From Bryum argenteum (lineage: Eukaryota > Streptophyta > Bryopsida > Bryales > Bryaceae), in assembly GCA_037043015.1 (NCBI GenBank), contig CM073324.1, forward strand, positions 24,258,097 to 24,322,096: a DNA stretch of 64,000 nt. The letters are read 5' to 3'. Under the pieces are notes generated by a model, which made no database searches, was not told where the DNA came from, and worked only from the letters and a program-made list of their open reading frames with translations. A program made the position numbers and the translations under genes. Below are positions 57,812 to 64,000 of the stretch, in pieces (position 1 is the stretch's first letter; every line of letters begins with the position of its first letter).

Positions 57812-58738
57812 TCCCTTCATGTCCAAGCTTATTTTTAGCCCGAAAACACATATTTAAGGAAGTGTCATGGATTCAAATGAGGATGGGCAACTAAGATCTC
57901 AACCGTGAAAACTTGTGATAGACTTGTTGTAGGTCATGTGGACCAAAATTTGAGTCAAAAGGCCTTATAGATCGGGAGCCCATAACGTATTACTACTAAA
58001 AACAAACTGCAAGATTTCATCATTTTCTACCAACAAATCAATGGCAATCCAAGAATCACCAATTACAAAGTTCATTTGTTCACCTTCATCTCAATGGCAC
58101 CCTTACTCAAAAAAATTCTTGGTTCAAATAATAGCCTTGTAATTATGAAATCTGCCAAAAAATTTACAAAGAAAAAATAGTCCAAAGCTAGACCCTTTTG
58201 CACTCAAATGCATGCCTTACATTCAAAACTTCTTCAATCATGTCAAGGTTAGTACCACTAAAACTAGACTTTAATTGAAATGCATCTCAGATAATAAAGG
58301 TGAGATTCAACAGTGGATGTTGGAGATATAGCTCCTCAAAAAACATCCAATTTTTCACTTGTTTCATTGACAAAAAATCATTGCAAATCCAATAGCAAAA
58401 GCACTTGGATCAACAACGTTCATGGATCACCTTAAGATCATGATCATCAAAAAAATTCATGAAAATTTATTTTTGATTTCACATAATTGGCTTGCAATGG
58501 TAAAACATGCTGCGTTCTTGGAAACCCAAAAACAAGAGTTGTCATCACTAAAATGCATGCCATAAATTCATAGTTTTATTCTTTAGGTTTTCAATTTTAC
58601 CACACAAATCGGACTTGATTTATGACTTATTCACAGTGACTTCATTCAAAAACATACCTCAGATGAAGAAGTATAGCTCTTCAAAGTTGCAGCCTTCCAT
58701 CCAATATGTAGTTTTTCTACATTCGGCGCGTTTAGGGG
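57812..58738 (+). mobile_element. TTAA-flanked (piggyBac-like) element, 927 bp, non-coding
   Basis: TTAA at 57808-57811 and 58739-58742. The right end reads GCGTTTAGGGG and the left TCCCTTCATGTCC, so the inverted ends agree only over the CCCT core. Its interior matches 42293-43043 in inverse orientation. Confidence 0.5.
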
Positions 58739-58824
58739 TTAAGTATAACCACAATGTACTTGAAATTTTCCACAATGTATTCAAATTCCATGGTTTTTGT
58801 AAATTTGCACCGTTGTATATGAAA

Positions 58825-58851
58825 CTAGTATATACCCGTGTCCTTCGGACC

Positions 58852-58882
<31 letters not shown>

Positions 58883-59630
58883 AGAAGAAGAAGAAGAAGA
58901 AGAAGAAAGAAGAAGAAACAAATCCCTCTCCTCCCGATGGATGAGGACTTTATCTGATGTTCTTCAAAACTACCCTCTATCCCCACTTCCCTTGTTGATG
59001 GTCCCCCTGCTTTTTAAGATTTATAGCATGTCCTCCATTCCCTTCATCTCAGTTCCTTGTGCTTTATAAGATTTATACCATGTCCTCTCTTCCCTCGTTC
59101 TCTTGTTCCCTTGTTCTCTCTTCCCCGTCTTCTCGTTTAAATTCCAATTTTCCATTTTTTTAAAATTGGTATCTTATCTCGAAACTCATGTTTCCCCGTT
59201 CCACAACTCCTCTTCTTTGTTTCCATTATTCGTTTCCGGTTCCCATCATTTGTTCCCGGTTCCCATCATTCATTCTTGGTTCCCATCATATCGTTTCTAA
59301 TTCTCAATATTTGTTCTCCGTTTCCATCCTACGTTTCCAAGTCCTATCCTTTGTTCTTGATTCCTAGTTCCCCTCTGATGTTTCCTTGATCTCCCGTTCA
59401 CTCTTTCTTTGCTCCCTTTTCCATGTTCCATACTCCTTGTCCCTTTTACTCATCGTTATATTATTGAGATCTTAAATACATCAAATACCACTTGTGGAAA
59501 CCCTTCAAAACCTTTAAACTCTCCATGCCATGTATACATGACCAAAAAATGATCACCATGTCCTTGACCATGCATGTATGGATCGCCAAGGACACGAAAA
59601 CCGATTGACCGATCGCATTCTTTTATATTT
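58825..59630 (-). mobile_element. Helitron-like element (minus), ~0.8 kb
   Basis: Read on the minus strand, the 5' end is near 59630 (ATATAAAAGAATGCGATC). The 3' end has a hairpin GTCC-GAA-GGAC (58840-58850), then ACGGGTATATACTAG with a following T, i.e. the CTRR|T Helitron terminus. The interior matches 60144-60887 in inverse orientation. A 29-base A run and a GAA repeat (58852-58917) sit just inside the 3' end. Confidence 0.55.
58852..58917. repeat. A29 run followed by (GAA)n
   Basis: A simple-sequence tract inside the Helitron-like element, absent from its inverted partner, which has only short A runs at that place. Confidence 0.95.
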
Positions 59631-60143
59631 GGAAAGAAGATGTGATTCTCAAAAATAATTACAACAGTATCATTATAGTATCTATCATCATTGTGACTAT
59701 TTAAGTTGGTAGTGACTTATTTTTGCAACTCTGAAGGGTCTTAGATTGGTTTTTCATTGAATCTAAATTAAGCTCAAATTATTTTTTGTTGAATTTTATA
59801 ATTCATAATTGTCATTGAATATAATAGATATTTAAACTTTGCAACTACAAAACCTTGTCATTGATAACTCTAATGAATACTTGGTACATACACATCCTCT
59901 AAACATGGATCATTCAAAAAGTTAACAAATCTCTTGGAAAAAAGAATTGAGGAATCTTTATGGGACTCCATTTTACATGTGATGCAATTATATGATGTCT
60001 TTATATGATGTCTTACATGTTTTATAAAATACATTCTACATGCTGACAAGATGAAAAAAAATATACTTGTAAAATCGATTTGATAAAAGGTTTAATAAGA
60101 TTTTTCGGAGAGATATAAGAATAGAGCCCATAATTTGTATAAA
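59631..60143. other. AT-rich spacer between the two Helitron-like elements
   Basis: No gene seen; a TATATGATGTCTTA duplication lies at 59990-60015. Confidence 0.4.
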
Positions 60144-60887
60144 TCTATATATATAAAAGAACACGATTACCTGCTAGCGATCCTTTGCAGGTTGCCCGAC
60201 CTGATGCAGCCGGTTTTCTCTGTTTGCCCTTGGTGATCCTTCCCGGTAGTAGGGTGGTTTGCCCATGAGAGTATACACGGTATGAAGAGTTTTAAAGATT
60301 TTGAAGGATTTCCGTAGGTGGTACTTGATTGTTATTAAGAATTTATTAAATCTCACTAAGATAACAAGAGTCGAAGGGACAAGGAATGTGGAACATGTAA
60401 AATGGAGCAAAGTAAGGAGTAAAGAGGAGATCAACGGAACATGGAACAAGAACTAGGAATTGGGCACGGAGAATGGGAACAAAATCAAATAATGAGAACC
60501 ACATGTGAATGTATGATAGGAACTGGGAACAAATTATGGAAATCGGGAACAAATGATGAAACCAAGAAGGGAAATTGGGGGATGGCCGGATGGGGGAGCC
60601 GGAATCGGGAACAAAGGATGGAAACCAAAAAGGAAAGTTGTTGAAATACAAAAGAAATTATGAGAACGGGGAACATGCCAAAGCATGGGTAACCCAAAAA
60701 AGGGAACGTAGGACATGCTATAAATCTTAAAAACTAGGAAGACCATTTACGAGGGAACCAAGGATAGGGTGTAGTTTTTGAAGAACACCAAATAAAGTGC
60801 TTACCCATGGGACGAGGGGAACTTACTCACCAATTAATTGAATACTATTTTTTATTTTGTTTTGTCCAAAGGACATCGGTATATAGA
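60144..60887 (+). mobile_element. Helitron-like element (plus), ~0.74 kb
   Basis: The 5' end is A|TCTATATATATAAAAGAACA, as expected of a Helitron. The 3' end has hairpin GTCC-AAA-GGAC (60864-60874) then ATCGGTATATAGA, where the CTAG terminus has worn to ATAG. It is homologous to 58825-59630 in inverse orientation over most of its length. It does not code. Confidence 0.55.
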
Positions 60888-61389
60888 AGTCCTAACCTAT
60901 ATCCTTCGGACTAGGACATCAAAAAGGGCCGATCAATTTATTTTTTTTAAACACGTAAAAAACTAAAAATTTAAACTCAGGTATAAAAAGAAATACGTAG
61001 TTGGAGGATTCTCAATAGGGTATAACTATTTTTATACTTAGGTCTGGATTTTTTACATGTTTTCATAAATTTCAATCTTACCTTTTTGATGTCCTTGTCC
61101 GGAGGACACGGGTTAGGACTTGTCCACTAATAAAAAACCCGTCTTAGAAGCCACAACTCACATTTTTGACAATTTACATCCACCTGGATGTATGGAGTCA
61201 CCACGATATTGGCTACATTTACTCATACGACTACTATGCTCGCGAGCGCAACTAACTTGACTTTCAAGAGGCAAGACATCCGTTATGGGATAATTCTACA
61301 AAACTTCATATACAACAAGAGAAATCTTTAATTTTCAACGAAGGTTGATACGTTCACACAAAGTAAACAAGATGTCTTCTGAAATCAAT
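60888..61389. other. Spacer with two more Helitron-type 3' termini
   Basis: 60893-60930 (inverse) and 61077-61125 both read TTTTGATGTCC..GTCC-(GAA/GGA)-GGA..GGTTAGGACTT. The second ends CCACTAAT, a CTRRT terminus. The 61230-61340 part resembles 63700-63800 (CAAGACAT..AAACTTCATATA). Confidence 0.45.
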
Positions 61390-61890
61390 TTGGAGTTCTT
61401 TGTCTTCTGAAAATGGGTTTGGAGTTCTTTGCTTTAGAATATGGGTTTGGAGTTCTTTGTGGATGCTCTCTTCGGGACTACCAAATTACTAACCAAACGA
61501 CAAACAGGTTGCTCAGGCAATGGGTTTGGAGTTCTTCCTCTTATGAAAATGGGTTTGAAGTTCTTCGTCTTCTAGGGATGGATTTGGAGTTCTTCATCTA
61601 CTGAAAATGGGTTTGAAGTTCTTCGTCTTCTAGGGATGGATTTGGAGTTCTTCATCTACTGAAAATGGGTTTGGAGTTCTACATCTTTAGAATATGGGTT
61701 TGAAGTTCTTTGTACATGTTGTCTTCGGGACTATCATAATACTAACCAAACGACAAAGAGGTGGCTCACGCAATGGGTTTGGAGTTCTTCCTCTTATGAA
61801 AATGGGTTTGGAGTCCTTCATCTTCTAGGGATGAATATGGAGTTCCTCATCTTTAGAAAATGGGTTTGGAGTTCTTCGTCTTCTGGAAAT
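61390..61890. repeat. Minisatellite based on GGGTTTGGAGTTCTT, with ~254-bp higher order
   Basis: About a dozen units of 35-50 bp with the word ATGGGTTTGGAGTTCTTCG or close. A longer block (TCTTCGGGACTA.., ACTAACCAAACGACAAA, GG(T)TGGCTCA) recurs 254 bp apart at 61471 and 61725. Confidence 0.9.
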
Positions 61891-62042
61891 GGGGATGGAA
61901 GGGAGGTAAGGAAATCTGGGAATATCATGTGCAAACAAGCTCAAAAGCCTTGGTTGTCTTGTTGACGACGGTACGTGCCCATCGGAGCCTGCTTTATGGA
62001 CACATGCGCTTGTAAGGTGGCCCACTCACAAACAGACCTTGC

Positions 62043-62112
62043 CTGCCCCTGCCCCTGCCCCTGCCCCTGCCCCTGCCCCTGCCCCTGCCCCTGCCCCTGC
62101 CCCTGCCCCTGC
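62043..62112. repeat. (CTGCCC)n microsatellite
   Basis: About twelve perfect 6-bp units. Confidence 0.97.
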
Positions 62113-62299
62113 ATTCCGCAATTGCCATATTATGACATTCATAACTTACAAGGGCATTATGATCCTCTCAGAAAATTTTCTACACATCGGTTGACCCTTT
62201 GACCGTTTACCAAAACTACAGGACTGTACCCTGGCACCCACAAAAGCACCCCCATATTCTTCCGCTTATGAATGCTGCTCCCACTTTGACGGGTTGGTT

Positions 62300-62980
62300 G
62301 ACAAATGGTGCGTAAAATCCAAATAAGGGTGCCATATGAGCTAAACCAACTGTTCCAAATGTTGCACCTTCCGAATCTTCCTTTACCATCCGGTGTGGCG
62401 GTGTATCATTCGTCGAAGAATGCAACCACCACTTGTAGACAAAGTGTTCATTACAAGTGCAATGATCTAATAAATCCAATAAGGGTGCATATGAGCTAAA
62501 TCAACCGTTCCAAATGTTGTACCTTTTTATACTTTTTCCATGATCCAATAAATCCAATAAGGGTGCATATGAGCTAAATCAACCGTTCCAAATGTTGTAC
62601 CTTTTTATACTTTTTCCATGATCCAATAAATCCAATAAGGGTGCATATGAGCTAAATCCACCGTTCCAAATGTTGTAACTTTTTCTTCTTTTTCCACTCG
62701 GTGTATCATTAGTCACTCGAAGAATGCAAAGTGACAAAGTGTTCATTACAACTGCAATGATCTAATGAATCCAATAAGGGTGCACATGAGCTAACTCAAC
62801 TCTTCCAAATGTTGTACCTATTTCTTCTTTTTCCATGATCCGATAAATCCAATAAGGGTGCATATGAGCTAAATCAATTGTTCCAAATGTCGTACCTTTT
62901 TCTTCTTTTTCCACTCGGTGTATCATTAGTCAAAGAATGCAACACCACTTGTAGAAAAACTGTTCATTACAATTGCAATG
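62300..62980. repeat. Tandem repeat of ~78 bp, about six units
   Basis: Each unit has AATCCAATAAGGGTGCATATG, GAGCTAAATCAACC and TTCCAAATGTTGTACC (positions about 62320, 62470, 62550, 62628, 62770, 62846). A longer word CACTCGGTGTATCATT is interspersed. Confidence 0.9.
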
Positions 62981-64000
62981 ATTCAAACACCCGAGAACCA
63001 GTATCCTAAGTTTCAAGATTTGTTTTTCTAGAAGTGTACAAACAAGAGTAATTTTCTGCGCCACAAGTGATATCTCACATAAAAGAGGCTCTCAATAAAT
63101 TAACCTCACAATGTGTGGAAGAGTAGTTGGTCCTATTCGTGTTGATTTTCAAGTATGCTTCATCCGAAAGTCTTTGATGATGGTCGGTGAATGCCAAAGT
63201 AGTTGAAGAAATTTGTAGCTCCTCGCCAAAAAGAGGTGGTCTCCTCTCATGCCACCTTGATAGTATCTGCCAATGCCTTGCAAATGATAGTCTCTCTCGA
63301 GGCCAAGGGGGTATGATTCAATGAGATGGTCAACATGACCAATACATTAACCTCAATGTATAGCATGTATTGTCATGACTTTCCTCAACTTGGAGATGAG
63401 CCAAGAATCATTATCTTGGTTTGAAAATTTACGTGAATTTGGACCTTCCTATGTTGAGCATCATATCAAACAGATATGAAGAGAAATGTAACACTTGTAA
63501 AACTCATTTAAGTTTACATGTATTTGAAGTATGGAACTGTGATGTGAATGAAACCACTAGTAAAAAAGTGATTGTTGAAGACCCAACACACATCCAAGCA
63601 TATGTAAAGTGCAAGTAGTAAGTAGCTTGTACACTCACTTCTCACAATCCACTTGGTTGTACTAAGTTATCGCAGTAGTGGCTTTGTGAGACCACTTTTT
63701 TGCTTGCCCGTGCATGTACGCGGCATTCAACTTGGCTCCTTACATGCAAGACATTTGCTATGGATTATCTCTATGAAACTTCATATAAGATTTAAGTAAT
63801 TTCAATGTTATTGTGAATTTACTTCATTCTCTTCAACTGTTAGATTCCTTGATGTTCATATTGTATATCCACGCATATTACATCAAACTTTCAAATCAAC
63901 TAAAGAATGATACACGAAGAAGTGCTATGTAGTCCTTAATAAGTGACATTTTACATAGGATTTATAATAGGAAAAAGTCCTCAACAAACTCTATCTGACA
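62981..64000. other. Gene-free right edge of the window
   Basis: AT-rich with short open frames only. Nothing further supportable; a gene extending beyond the edge cannot be excluded. Confidence 0.35.

Noticed and set aside
58615-58944. ORF with a poly-Lys tail
   Set aside because: Produced by the A29 run and GAA repeat.
61975-62202. ORF with CPCPCP repeats
   Set aside because: Produced by the CTGCCC microsatellite.
1-64000. tRNA, rRNA or organellar gene insertions
   Set aside because: I looked for cloverleaf and rRNA-like stretches by eye and saw none; a tRNAscan run would be needed to be certain.

Overview
The window is nuclear DNA of a land plant. It contains spliced genes with GT..AG introns, a plastid-type transit peptide, plant-type MCTP, CCT-theta and GH28 genes, telobox motifs and a Stowaway-type MITE. 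The transposase in the Mutator-like element resembles ones I associate with non-seed plants (mosses, liverworts, lycophytes, ferns). That narrower placement is inference from memory, not shown here.

Layout: (i) 1-1799, minus strand, is a decayed and truncated copy of the TPR gene found intact at 20.4-25.3 kb. (ii) 2.2-3.2 kb is an older repeat carrying two MITE insertions; a related inverted repeat copy near 34.2 kb lacks both and serves as an empty site. (iii) 3785-17784 is a 14,000-bp Mutator-like (MULE) transposon with ~52-bp terminal inverted repeats and a perfect 10-bp target duplication. It carries a decayed transposase on the minus strand and, reading outward the other way, a decayed multi-exon gene joining a ParB-like domain to a beta-class DNA amino-methyltransferase. 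A GC-rich block with a 13-unit hairpin satellite lies in an apparent intron of that gene. (iv) 18.4-39.7 kb is the gene-rich part: a 72-aa membrane protein (+), a 13-exon plastid-type TPR protein (-, 787 aa), intronless CCT theta (+, 551 aa), a 3-exon GH28 polygalacturonase-like protein (-, 462 aa) and a 14-exon MCTP (-, 925 aa). For the three spliced genes I worked out exon boundaries by hand, and every intron phase closes. (v) 39.7-64 kb has no gene I can support. It is a field of small non-autonomous transposons (MITEs flanked by TTAA or TA, a Stowaway MITE, an inverted pair of Helitron-like elements) and tandem arrays.

The host genes look unrelated in function. The most unusual item is the MULE that carries a ParB-DNA methyltransferase as cargo. 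This copy is dead (frameshifts and stops in both genes), but the design implies that intact relatives could chemically mark DNA in step with transposition.
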